Origin: an uncultured Subdoligranulum sp.
GTDB lineage: Bacteria > Bacillota_A > Clostridia > Oscillospirales > Ruminococcaceae
NCBI RefSeq assembly: GCF_937890665.1
Contig: NZ_CALADU010000207.1
Span: forward strand, 1 to 13,247
DNA: 13,247 nt
Direction: 5' to 3'
Each line of letters begins with the position of its first letter. The stretch's first letter is position 1. Shown one piece after another: positions 7,564 to 13,247 of the stretch. The notes beneath the pieces were generated by a model. That model saw nothing but the letters and a program-made list of their open reading frames with translations, was not told where the DNA came from and searched no databases. A program made the translations under genes and the position numbers.

Positions 7564-7979
7564 GTGGATTCACCTACGGGGTCCGAACGAAGAACCGCGC
7601 TGCACAAATCGTCTATGGACGCGATTTGTACCGCTTCGTCATCGGTCCAATGCAGCCCCAGCTCCCGCTCAATGAAAAAAGTCAGCAATGTTTTTTTCTG
7701 CAATACAAGACTGCTCTGATGGCAATCGTATTTTTCAACCTTTGACTGGATGACCTCATCCGGTAGAAGGGCGTCCGCCTTGTTCTGCCTTTTTATGCTC
7801 AAAACGATGAGTTTTTTGATGTCATCCGTTTCGTCTTCAGGAATCATCAGCTTGCAGCAAACCGCTTTCTTGAGCAGCGGTTTCAATGATTCCCGGTTCT
7901 TTTCCGACTGCGGCATTTTTCGTATTTCCTTCAAAATAGCTTTGGCTTCACTTGTCTTCTGAAGAATCTGTTCTACCAT
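7560..7979 (-). CDS. Small protein with acyl-carrier-protein-like C-terminus
   Basis: A 139-residue, charged, soluble protein that I do not firmly recognise. The N-terminal 80 residues are Lys/Glu-rich and helical in character (EAKAILKEIRKMPQSEKNRE), with a CC pair at 41-42. The C-terminal part resembles helices II-IV of acyl carrier proteins: SSL (89-91, possibly where the phosphopantetheine Ser would sit), IERELGL (103-109), TDDEAVQIASIDDL (112-125). The spacing from SSL to the next helix is two to three residues longer than in ordinary ACPs, so whether it is modified is uncertain. The ATG at 7979 follows AGGCGGCG; the stop overlaps the next ATG by four bases, linking it to the truncated desulfurase-like frame. 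It is divergent from an AraC-type regulator, the likely controller. Base composition is clearly more AT-rich than regions 1 and 4. Confidence 0.6.
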   Translation of the reverse strand: MVEQILQKTSEAKAILKEIRKMPQSEKNRESLKPLLKKAVCCKLMIPEDETDDIKKLIVLSIKRQNKADALLPDEVIQSKVEKYDCHQSSLVLQKKTLLTFFIERELGLHWTDDEAVQIASIDDLCSAVLRSDPVGEST

Positions 7980-8016
7980 GAAATCGCCGCCTATGTGTAT
8001 GATTTGCCGCAAGCCA

Positions 8017-8045
8017 TTGAACTTTTGTTGTTTTTATTATACAAT
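8017..8045 (+). promoter_or_regulatory. Predicted sigma-A promoter for the AraC-type gene, in a divergent intergenic region
   Basis: TTGAAC (8017-8022), 17 bases, TACAAT (8040-8045) reads toward the regulator gene and predicts a leader of about 70 bases. The same AT-rich block (8030-8080) must also carry the promoter of the - strand operon. The best - strand candidate is TTTACA (8073-8068) with TATATT (8048-8043) at a long 19-base spacing, which is weaker. A regulator acting on both directions could bind here. Confidence 0.5.
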
Positions 8046-8120
8046 ATACACAAATTATTTTTTTCCTGTAAAACCACACTTTTTTACATATTCATCACAG
8101 ATGCTGGGTGGGGGGTCCAT

Positions 8121-9101
8121 GTGAAAGCCGAAAAAATGTCCACACTCTATAAAATGTTTCTGGAAAATTTCACCGAAGAATTTTCAATTACGCACAAAGT
8201 TGCACCGCAGACGGAAAAAAGCAACTTTCACATGCACAAGCAGTTGGAAATTGTCTACACCATTTCCAACAATTTGAAATGCCGTACAGAGAAAGGGATT
8301 TACCCCATTCCCTCCAACTGTCTGGTCCTCATCAACTGCATGGATCTTCACTATTTTTTGGGAGACGCAGACAGCGGCCTATGCGACCGCTATGTCCTCT
8401 ACTTTTCCCCCACTTTTATTTCTCATTTTTCCACACCGGAATCCAACCTGCTGGAAAGTTTTCAGTTGAGCCGCGTGGAGCGTCCCGTAATTCTGCAGGC
8501 AGAAGAAGATGAGATCGACGCCTTCCGTCGTTTAATGGATGAGATGATCGTCTATGAGCGTTCCTCCAATGCAGAGCCCCCCACTACCACATGCTTTCGA
8601 GGATACAGCGACATTCTGTACATAAAGTTTTTGCTGGGGCAATTTCTTTTACGTGTAAACCGTCTGTACTGCAAAACCTACGGCTGCAAGCAGGAGGGAC
8701 TGGACAGGCATCAGGCCCAGATGGTCATGGAAATTTGCGACTTCATTCAAGAACACATGCAGGACGAGGAAAAAACCAGCATGAACTTTCTGTCCGCACA
8801 TTTTCACATAAGCAAAACGCAAATCTACAATTTGTTTAAAAAAAATACCGGGCTCTCCGCCACCGGCTTCCTGACAGAGTGCCGGATCACCAGTGCCAAG
8901 CACTATCTGATCAACAGCGAGTATTCCGTTGAAATGATCAGCGGCATGGTGGGGTATCGGAATTTAAGCTCCTTTTCCCGCACATTTAAAGCGATCGCCG
9001 GCTGCAGTCCCCTGCAATATCGAAAAAAACACACCTCATTTGTGGAAGTGACAGAAAATGCCCACCGCACAAGTGACCCACTTCCTCACCAATCGTCGTG
9101 A
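8121..9101 (+). CDS. AraC-family transcriptional regulator
   Basis: A 326-residue cytoplasmic DNA-binding protein. The N-terminal half looks like the AraC cupin sensor domain (HMHKQLEIVYTI about residues 36-47; then GIYPIPSNCLVLIN). The C-terminal domain carries two helix-turn-helix units: MNFLSAHFHISKTQIYNLFK from residue 221, and SVEMISGMVGYRNLSSFSR, ending in FKAIAGCSPLQYRKKH near residue 303. That last motif is the signature of the family. I chose GTG 8121, preceded by GGGTGGGGGG; ATG 8136 is possible but lacks a ribosome site. The ligand is unknown. It faces the - strand ACP-like/desulfurase-like operon across about 140 AT-rich bases, the usual arrangement of a regulator and its target. 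The gene is lower in GC than both flanks, consistent with acquisition together with that operon. Confidence 0.9.
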   Translation: MKAEKMSTLYKMFLENFTEEFSITHKVAPQTEKSNFHMHKQLEIVYTISNNLKCRTEKGIYPIPSNCLVLINCMDLHYFLGDADSGLCDRYVLYFSPTFISHFSTPESNLLESFQLSRVERPVILQAEEDEIDAFRRLMDEMIVYERSSNAEPPTTTCFRGYSDILYIKFLLGQFLLRVNRLYCKTYGCKQEGLDRHQAQMVMEICDFIQEHMQDEEKTSMNFLSAHFHISKTQIYNLFKKNTGLSATGFLTECRITSAKHYLINSEYSVEMISGMVGYRNLSSFSRTFKAIAGCSPLQYRKKHTSFVEVTENAHRTSDPLPHQSS

Positions 9102-9128
9102 AACTCCAACTCCGTTTTGCCAAAAAGC

Positions 9129-9161
9129 TGCGATGGACGCCTTGCAGAGGGTTCCATCGCA
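9129..9161 (+). terminator. Probable terminator after the AraC-type gene
   Basis: TGCGATGGA / TCCATCGCA form a perfect 9-bp stem around a 15-base loop, followed by ACCTTTTT. It begins 28 bases after the regulator stop. The loop is long, so it is weaker than the other terminators here. Confidence 0.55.
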
Positions 9162-9407
9162 ACCTTTTTGCTAAAGCTCCTATTCTGCATCGCTTTGCTT
9201 GGGCACGGTTTTCTTCCTAGGTTTGCCGTAAAGCGCCTTTCCTCCGTGTCAACATCTGCCCCATATGTGTTTGCCGACCTATGCCTTTTTCTTCCGATGT
9301 GGTATACTTCTCTCAACAGGCAAAGGGGATCTTTGGGCACGAAAGGCATCCCGAAGATCGCATTGGACCTGCTGCCTATACACTTCAAGGAAACGAGGGA
9401 AACATTC
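9162..9407 (+). other. Intergenic stretch before the PAP2 gene
   Basis: About 306 bases (9102-9407) separate the regulator from the phosphatase start. Besides the hairpin at 9129-9161, I see one extended -10 motif, TGGTATACT (9300-9308), without a good -35, which could start the phosphatase transcript. The + frame stays open through most of this stretch, but the translation (9117-9407) looks like no protein I know and overlaps the terminator hairpin, so I treat it as non-coding. Confidence 0.4.
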
Positions 9408-10286
9408 GTGAACGGATATACACCTTTTTTGTCCCGGCGCACTTTGTACGGGGCCCTTGCCGTTTCGGCGGCTTTGCTTGCTCTGGGGTCTTTTGTAGAT
9501 TTTCCCCTTTCCTCTGCGCTGTACGATGCCTCGAATCCTTTTGCCATGTTTTTTGCCGCGTATGGCGCCATGCCTGCCCCCCTTGGCTGTGTGGCGGCGG
9601 GCACCCTGTTTGTATGCGGGCGCAGCCGAAGCCATCCCGTTTGGGGCATGGTGCAAGGTGTGGGCGGCGTCTTGCTGCTCATCGTGGGGGCTATGTTGGT
9701 TTGTTTTCTGCCCGCCCTGTATCTGCCGGTATCGCCGGCCCTTTTGGCCGGCATCGGTCTGGTGTTGTGCATCGGCACAGTCCTGATCGTCCGGCGTCTG
9801 GCCCGCGGTGCCGCCCCTGCCAGCATCACGCGGGTAGCACTGGCCATCCTTCTTGTGATTCTGTGCGAGCTGCTTGTGGTCAATGTCATCAAGGTTTGCT
9901 GGGGACGCCCGCGCATGCGGCTGGTCGTCAACCACCCGGAAGCCTACTTCTTCCCTTGGTGGCAATGGGGCACACCGCTGAAAGAGCTTCTCATGGCTAC
10001 CGGGGTGGCTGCCGACGAATTCAAGTCCTTCCCCTCTGCCCATACCGCCAATGCTGCCACCATGCTTCTGCTGGGACTGATCCCCTATCTGAAGCCGCAG
10101 CTACAAAGGTACCAAAAGGCGTTGGTGGCCTTTGGCTTTGCGTGGACTGCCGTAGTAGCGCTTTCCCGCATTATGCTTGGTGCCCATTACCTGACCGATA
10201 CGGCGGTGGGCTTTTTGATTGGGTTTCTGAGTGTGTATCTGCTCTGCGGTGCCATATTCCGGCCCCACAAAAAAACAAAGTTATAA
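9408..10286 (+). CDS. PAP2-family membrane phosphatase
   Basis: A 292-residue multi-pass membrane protein with the phosphatase motifs of the PAP2/undecaprenyl-diphosphatase superfamily. These are KVCWGRP (residues 162-168; Lys162 with RP at 167-168, a shortened first motif), PSAH (209-212; His212 is the usual proton donor) and SRIMLGAHYLTD (253-264; Arg254, nucleophile His260, Asp264). Hydrophobic segments lie at about 12-30, 45-65, 80-100, 105-125 and 145-160, with more near the end. By family it removes phosphate from a lipid phosphate or pyrophosphate at the membrane; substrates range from phosphatidate to undecaprenyl pyrophosphate and cannot be assigned here. GTG 9408 with GAGGGA (9395-9400) is the best-supported start; the frame is open upstream to 9117 but that part looks non-coding. 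It is a single-gene unit ending at a strong terminator. Confidence 0.87.
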   Translation: MNGYTPFLSRRTLYGALAVSAALLALGSFVDFPLSSALYDASNPFAMFFAAYGAMPAPLGCVAAGTLFVCGRSRSHPVWGMVQGVGGVLLLIVGAMLVCFLPALYLPVSPALLAGIGLVLCIGTVLIVRRLARGAAPASITRVALAILLVILCELLVVNVIKVCWGRPRMRLVVNHPEAYFFPWWQWGTPLKELLMATGVAADEFKSFPSAHTANAATMLLLGLIPYLKPQLQRYQKALVAFGFAWTAVVALSRIMLGAHYLTDTAVGFLIGFLSVYLLCGAIFRPHKKTKL

Positions 10287-10306
10287 AGTTGCCGCTTTTT
10301 CTTGGC

Positions 10307-10343
10307 AAAACAGGGCTTTCCGGTGCGAAAGCCCTGTTTTTTT
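10307..10343 (+). terminator. Intrinsic terminator of the PAP2 gene
   Basis: A perfect 14-bp inverted repeat (AAAACAGGGCTTTC / GAAAGCCCTGTTTT, 10307-10320 and 10327-10340) with a 6-base loop, merging into a run of seven T. It begins 20 bases after the phosphatase stop and separates it from the PerR-like transcription unit. Confidence 0.92.
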
Positions 10344-10423
10344 CGTATCTGCGTCAGATTTCTTTTGATATTAAACCATTTTTCCCGAATCGCTCCGTCC
10401 GAGTTGTTATAACATCACGTTTC

Positions 10424-10461
10424 TGCCCAAAATTCAAGCTGTTATTTTGGGCAATTTGCCC
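10424..10461. repeat. Two overlapping inverted repeats upstream of the PerR-like promoter
   Basis: TGCCCAAAAT (10424-10433) pairs perfectly with ATTTTGGGCA (10444-10453) across ten bases. GGGCAA (10449-10454) and TTGCCC (10456-10461) form a second perfect 6-1-6 palindrome that reuses part of the first arm. They lie directly upstream of the -35 box, so they are either regulator sites or a leftover hairpin. No T-run follows, so they are not a terminator. Confidence 0.5.
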
Positions 10462-10462
10462 C

Positions 10463-10490
10463 TTGACCGGATTTGAAAAATCGATATAAT
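10463..10490 (+). promoter_or_regulatory. Sigma-A promoter of the perR-like/hydrogenase-rubrerythrin unit
   Basis: TTGACC (10463-10468), 16 bases, TATAAT (10485-10490): a near-consensus housekeeping promoter. Transcription should start near 10497, within the palindromic operator. No second promoter is evident between the repressor and the hydrogenase, so the two are probably co-transcribed. Confidence 0.85.
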
Positions 10491-10494
10491 AGAA

Positions 10495-10509
10495 TTAGAA
10501 TAATTCTAA
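10495..10509. promoter_or_regulatory. Per-box-like operator (7-1-7 palindrome)
   Basis: TTAGAATAATTCTAA is a perfect 7-1-7 inverted repeat with the layout of the Bacillus subtilis Per box (TTATAATNATTATAA), differing at one position per half. It starts four bases after the -10 box and covers the presumed transcription start, so a bound repressor would block initiation. With a PerR-like gene directly downstream, autoregulation by peroxide is the natural reading. Confidence 0.78.
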
Positions 10510-10527
10510 AAATTGGTGTTGACTACT

Positions 10528-10893
10528 GTGACAAAATATGGAAAGAAAATCTTAGAGATCATAAGTTCCTCCCGCAGCCACATGACGGCCGAGGAGATTT
10601 TTTTGGCACTTCGGCAAGTTTATCCCACAGTGGTACTTGCCACCGTGTACAACAACCTCAACCGCCTGCTGCAAGAGGATCTGATCCGTAAGATATCGGT
10701 GGAAGGAATGCCCGACCGGTATGACCGCATCCAGCGCCACGACCACTTGGTGTGCAGAAAGTGCGGCAAACTGATGGACATTGATCTGGGCGACCTTACC
10801 GAACAGTTTGAGAAAACGGCGGGAATCCCGATTTTATCATATGATTTAAAGTTACATGTTCTCTGTGAAGCCTGCCGGGAAAAAAGTAATTGA
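10528..10893 (+). CDS. perR: PerR-like Fur-family repressor
   Basis: A 121-residue metal-dependent DNA-binding repressor. The winged helix spans residues 3-65 ([14 protein letters not shown]; recognition helix [11 protein letters not shown]). The dimerisation and metal domain follows: HDH (71-73), structural zinc cysteines CRKC (76-79) and CEAC (113-116). Against PerR of B. subtilis, His18, His71, His73 and Asp84 fall at the regulatory-metal positions His37, His91, His93 and Asp104; an Asp at that last position is a PerR trait where Fur has Glu. Asp66 matches Asp85 with a one-residue gap. The start is uncertain: GTG 10528, with GGTG at 10515-10518 as a weak ribosome site, gives the usual MTKYGKK opening; TTG or GTG codons at 10513-10519 are alternatives. 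The leader is very short. The hydrogenase-rubrerythrin frame follows almost at once, pointing to peroxide-stress control. Confidence 0.85.
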   Translation: MTKYGKKILEIISSSRSHMTAEEIFLALRQVYPTVVLATVYNNLNRLLQEDLIRKISVEGMPDRYDRIQRHDHLVCRKCGKLMDIDLGDLTEQFEKTAGIPILSYDLKLHVLCEACREKSN

Positions 10894-10900
10894 AAAGGAT

Positions 10901-12988
10901 GTGAACCAACTGAACCATTTACCATTGTCAGTCCGCGTCGCCATTGAGCCGGACAACCCCAGCATTGTCCGTTGGGAAGAAAAGTGTATCCGCTGCGGCA
11001 TGTGCAAAGAAGCCTGCACCAACCTGATGGGGGTACACGGGACCTACACGTTGGAAGAAACCGGCGGAAAAGCCCTGTGCATCTACTGCGGCCAGTGTGC
11101 CAACGTCTGCCCGGTGGACAGCATTACCGAGCGGGACGAAACGCCGCAGGTGCAAACGGCCATCGATGACCCGAACAAAGTCGTGGTGGTCAGCACCTCT
11201 CCTGCGGTGCGTGCCGCCTTGGGCGAAGCGTTTGGCATGGAACCGGGCGCCTTTGTAGAGGGGAAAATGGTCGCTCTGCTGCGGGCTTTGGGGGTCGATT
11301 ATGTACTGGACACCAACTTTGCCGCCGACCTGACCATCGTGGAGGAAGCCAGCGAACTGATCCGCCGCATTACCGAGAAGGATCGTCCCCTGCCCCAGTT
11401 CACAAGCTGCTGCCCCGGCTGGGTCCATTTTGCGGAGCTCTACGCCCCGGAACTGCTGCCGCACCTGTCTACTGCCAAAAGTCCCATCGGCACGCAGGGC
11501 CCCACGGTGAAAACCTACTTTGCCAAGCAGATGGGGTTGGACCCCAGACAAATCGTCCATGTAGCCTTGACCCCCTGCACCGCCAAAAAGTTTGAAATTC
11601 GGCGGGAAGAGATGCACGCCGCTGCCGATTACCACGGCGTGGAAGGGATGCGGGACACCGATCAGGTGATCACCACCCGGGAACTGGCCCGGTGGGCCAA
11701 AGCCGCCGGCATCGACTGGAATGCCCTGCCGGATTCCGCCTACGATTCCTTGATGGGCAAAGCTTCGGGTGCAGGCGTCATCTTTGGCAACACCGGCGGC
11801 GTGATGGAGGCGGCGCTGCGTACCGCCTACGCCTATCTCACCGGCCACGATGCGCCCCAGACTCTGCTCCAGCTTGAACCCGTCCGGGGCTACGAAGGGG
11901 TGCGGGAAGCACAGGTGGAAATCGGGGAACTGACGCTGCAGGTGGCCGTCGTATACGGCACCGCCAACGCCCGTGCCTTCCTGCAGCGAATGAAGGAGAG
12001 CGGCAAACAGTACCACTTTGTGGAAGTCATGGCTTGCCCGGGCGGCTGCATCGGTGGCGGCGGACAGCCCAAGGACCTGATGAAAGATGCCGATGATACC
12101 CGCAAACGCCGCATTGCCGCCCTGTACCAGCGGGATGCGTCCATGACATTGCGCACCAGCCACGAGAACCCCGAGATCAAAGAGGTCTACGAAGCCTTCT
12201 ACGGCAAGCCCCTCAGCCCGCTGGCCGAACAGATGCTTCACACCACCTATCAGGACCGAAGTGGTCTCCGCCATAAAAATCGCAATCCAAATCCCGAAAT
12301 CACAGAAAAAGGAGATAAAAAGCTTATGAAAAAGTGGAAATGCAAAATCTGCGGTTACATTCACGAGGGTGACAGCGCCCCGGAGGTCTGCCCCATCTGC
12401 AAGCAGCCCGCTTCCGCCTTTGAACTGATCGAGGAAGCCCCCGCCAAGAGTACCAACAAATACGCCGGCACCCAGACTGAAAAGAATCTGGAAGCCGCTT
12501 TCGCCGGGGAGTCTCAGGCCCGGAACAAGTACACCTACTTCTCCTCCGTAGCTCAGAATGAAGGGTACGAGCAGATCGCCGCCCTCTTCCTGCAGACCGC
12601 CGAGAACGAAAAAGCCCACGCCAAGCTGTGGTTTGAAGAGCTGCACGGCGTAGGCAATACCGCCGAAAACCTGCTCCACGCCGCCGAGGGCGAGAACTAC
12701 GAGTGGACCGACATGTATGACAGCTTTGCCAAAACCGCCGAGGAAGAGGGTTTCCCGGAGTTGGCCGCCAAGTTCCGTCTGGTAGCGGCCATCGAGAAGC
12801 GCCACGAAGAGCGCTACCGCGCCCTGCTGCACAATGTGGAAACGGCGCAAGTCTTTGAAAAGAGCGAGGTCAAGGTTTGGGAGTGCCGCAACTGCGGCCA
12901 CATCGTGGTAGGCACCGCCGCCCCGGAGGTTTGCCCCACCTGCAACTACGCCAAGAGCTTCTTTGAGATCCACAGCGACAACTACTGA
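10901..12988 (+). CDS. [FeFe]-hydrogenase fused in frame to double-rubredoxin rubrerythrin
   Basis: One frame of 695 residues holds two complete enzymes. Residues 29-39 and 60-70 are two ferredoxin [4Fe-4S] motifs (CxxCxxCxxxC). The H-cluster domain follows with TSCCPGW (168-174; Cys170 proton relay, Cys171 ligand), TPCTAKKFE (224-232, where MPCxxKxxE is usual), FGNTGGVME (295-303) and [16 protein letters not shown] (375-390). It is a short, ferredoxin-linked, soluble enzyme. After a linker (about 450-475), residues 476-695 form rubrerythrin: a rubredoxin knot (C481, C484, C497, C500), a ferritin-like diiron domain ([29 protein letters not shown]) and a second rubredoxin knot (C662, C665, C678, C681). 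Rubrerythrin reduces H2O2 to water. The start is uncertain: GTG 10901 gives the expected N-terminus but its ribosome site is too close; ATG 10856 lies inside the repressor gene. The product may be one protein, or free rubrerythrin may also be made from an internal start. Confidence 0.87.
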   Translation: MNQLNHLPLSVRVAIEPDNPSIVRWEEKCIRCGMCKEACTNLMGVHGTYTLEETGGKALCIYCGQCANVCPVDSITERDETPQVQTAIDDPNKVVVVSTSPAVRAALGEAFGMEPGAFVEGKMVALLRALGVDYVLDTNFAADLTIVEEASELIRRITEKDRPLPQFTSCCPGWVHFAELYAPELLPHLSTAKSPIGTQGPTVKTYFAKQMGLDPRQIVHVALTPCTAKKFEIRREEMHAAADYHGVEGMRDTDQVITTRELARWAKAAGIDWNALPDSAYDSLMGKASGAGVIFGNTGGVMEAALRTAYAYLTGHDAPQTLLQLEPVRGYEGVREAQVEIGELTLQVAVVYGTANARAFLQRMKESGKQYHFVEVMACPGGCIGGGGQPKDLMKDADDTRKRRIAALYQRDASMTLRTSHENPEIKEVYEAFYGKPLSPLAEQMLHTTYQDRSGLRHKNRNPNPEITEKGDKKLMKKWKCKICGYIHEGDSAPEVCPICKQPASAFELIEEAPAKSTNKYAGTQTEKNLEAAFAGESQARNKYTYFSSVAQNEGYEQIAALFLQTAENEKAHAKLWFEELHGVGNTAENLLHAAEGENYEWTDMYDSFAKTAEEEGFPELAAKFRLVAAIEKRHEERYRALLHNVETAQVFEKSEVKVWECRNCGHIVVGTAAPEVCPTCNYAKSFFEIHSDNY
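12306..12328 (+). promoter_or_regulatory. rbr: Internal ribosome site and ATG for a free rubrerythrin
   Basis: AAAAAGGAG (12306-12314) precedes ATG 12326 by 11 bases. That ATG begins [11 protein letters not shown], the normal N-terminus of stand-alone rubrerythrins. This suggests the 220-residue rubrerythrin can be translated separately, although the hydrogenase frame reads through it without a stop. The surrounding 50 bases are AT-rich, like an intergenic leader. Confidence 0.6.
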
Positions 12989-13199
12989 TTTTCTTCTACA
13001 GGATCTCTGCCGTTTCCATCGGAAGTTTGGGAGTCGTACTCCGTTGTCTGCAGGTTGCATTTCTTGATGCTTTTCCCAAAGTTCACAGACCATGGGAGCA
13101 GACCAGCACGTTCATCAAGCACGGACACGGCCGTTCAGAATGTAGTTTCCCCGCCGCTGCGCAGGGTCCCTAACCGCTTCAGATTTCAATACAAATCAT

Positions 13200-13222
13200 A
13201 ACCCCACGTTGAACGTGGGGTT
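13200..13222. repeat. Perfect hairpin AACCCCACGT / ACGTGGGGTT
   Basis: A 10-bp perfect inverted repeat around TGA, followed by T and then GCAAAA. It lies 211 bases after the rubrerythrin stop, where no nearer terminator is visible, so it may end that transcript. It could equally be part of a repeated palindromic element or of the end of an IS200/IS605-type insertion beyond the window. Confidence 0.5.
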
Positions 13223-13230
13223 TGCAAAAC

Positions 13231-13245
13231 GGCCCCATAGGGGCC
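13231..13245. repeat. Second hairpin GGCCCC-ATA-GGGGCC
   Basis: A 6-bp perfect GC stem with a 3-base loop, eight bases after the preceding hairpin and cut close by the window end. The pair of adjacent hairpins looks like a small repeated element rather than a simple terminator. The preceding stretch 12989-13199 contains no gene that I can recognise. Confidence 0.45.
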
Positions 13246-13247
13246 AC

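Noticed and set aside
9117..9407. A 97-residue N-terminal extension of the PAP2 protein.
   Set aside because: It begins inside a terminator-like hairpin, has no ribosome site and no family similarity, whereas GTG 9408 has GAGGGA at proper spacing and precedes the first membrane helix.
10405..10414. TGTTATAACA palindrome as a Rex or FNR-type site.
   Set aside because: Its half sites touch without the spacer that those regulators need, and short AT palindromes are expected by chance in this AT-rich stretch.
13030..13042. GGAGT-CGT-ACTCC as the terminator of the hydrogenase-rubrerythrin unit.
   Set aside because: The stem is only five base pairs and no T-run follows.
10928..13093. A 721-codon open frame on the - strand, opposite the hydrogenase-rubrerythrin gene.
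   Set aside because: It is the antisense shadow of a GC-rich gene: no recognisable domain, low-complexity Gly/Val/Leu-rich translation, and the + strand carries unmistakable metal-site motifs.
1..13247. CRISPR arrays, tRNA or rRNA genes.
   Set aside because: No regularly spaced direct repeats and no recognisable tRNA or rRNA sequence were seen on either strand.

Overview
The window looks like chromosome from a GC-rich, strictly anaerobic gut Clostridia, probably Oscillospiraceae/Ruminococcaceae (Faecalibacterium, Gemmiger or Subdoligranulum type). This is inferred from the mix of a ferredoxin-type [FeFe]-hydrogenase, a rubrerythrin, a PerR-like repressor, a lantibiotic-immunity-type ABC exporter and a VTC/DUF4956/DUF4832 module. 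No rRNA or tRNA gene is present to settle it.

Region 1 (1-4923, + strand): the 3' end of a sensor histidine kinase, one ABC ATPase and four membrane permeases arranged A-B-A'-B', tightly packed or overlapping and closed by a strong terminator. It reads as a peptide-antibiotic or lantibiotic sensing and resistance operon in which the permease pair has been duplicated.

Region 2 (4966-7979, - strand): an operon that looks rearranged. Its first gene is a small protein with an acyl-carrier-protein-like C-terminus. Next is an in-frame chimera of the N-terminus of a SufS-type cysteine desulfurase and the C-terminus of a VTC-domain protein. Then comes a DUF4956 membrane-protein gene broken by an in-frame TGA, and last an intact membrane-anchored DUF4832 protein. 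A deletion or insertion seems to have joined a lower-GC operon to the remains of a VTC-DUF4956-DUF4832 module.

Region 3 (8010-10343, + strand): an AraC-family regulator, divergent from the region 2 operon and sharing its AT-rich promoter region, then a PAP2-family membrane phosphatase ending at a clear terminator.

Region 4 (10424-12988, + strand): a sigma-A-type promoter with a perfect 7-1-7 Per-box-like palindrome at the presumed transcription start, a PerR-like Fur-family repressor, and one uninterrupted reading frame that joins a complete [FeFe]-hydrogenase to a complete rubrerythrin with two rubredoxin domains. If made as one protein, it could couple H2 oxidation to peroxide reduction under peroxide-responsive control. 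This is the most interesting part of the window. The last 250 bases hold no gene but contain two adjacent perfect hairpins.
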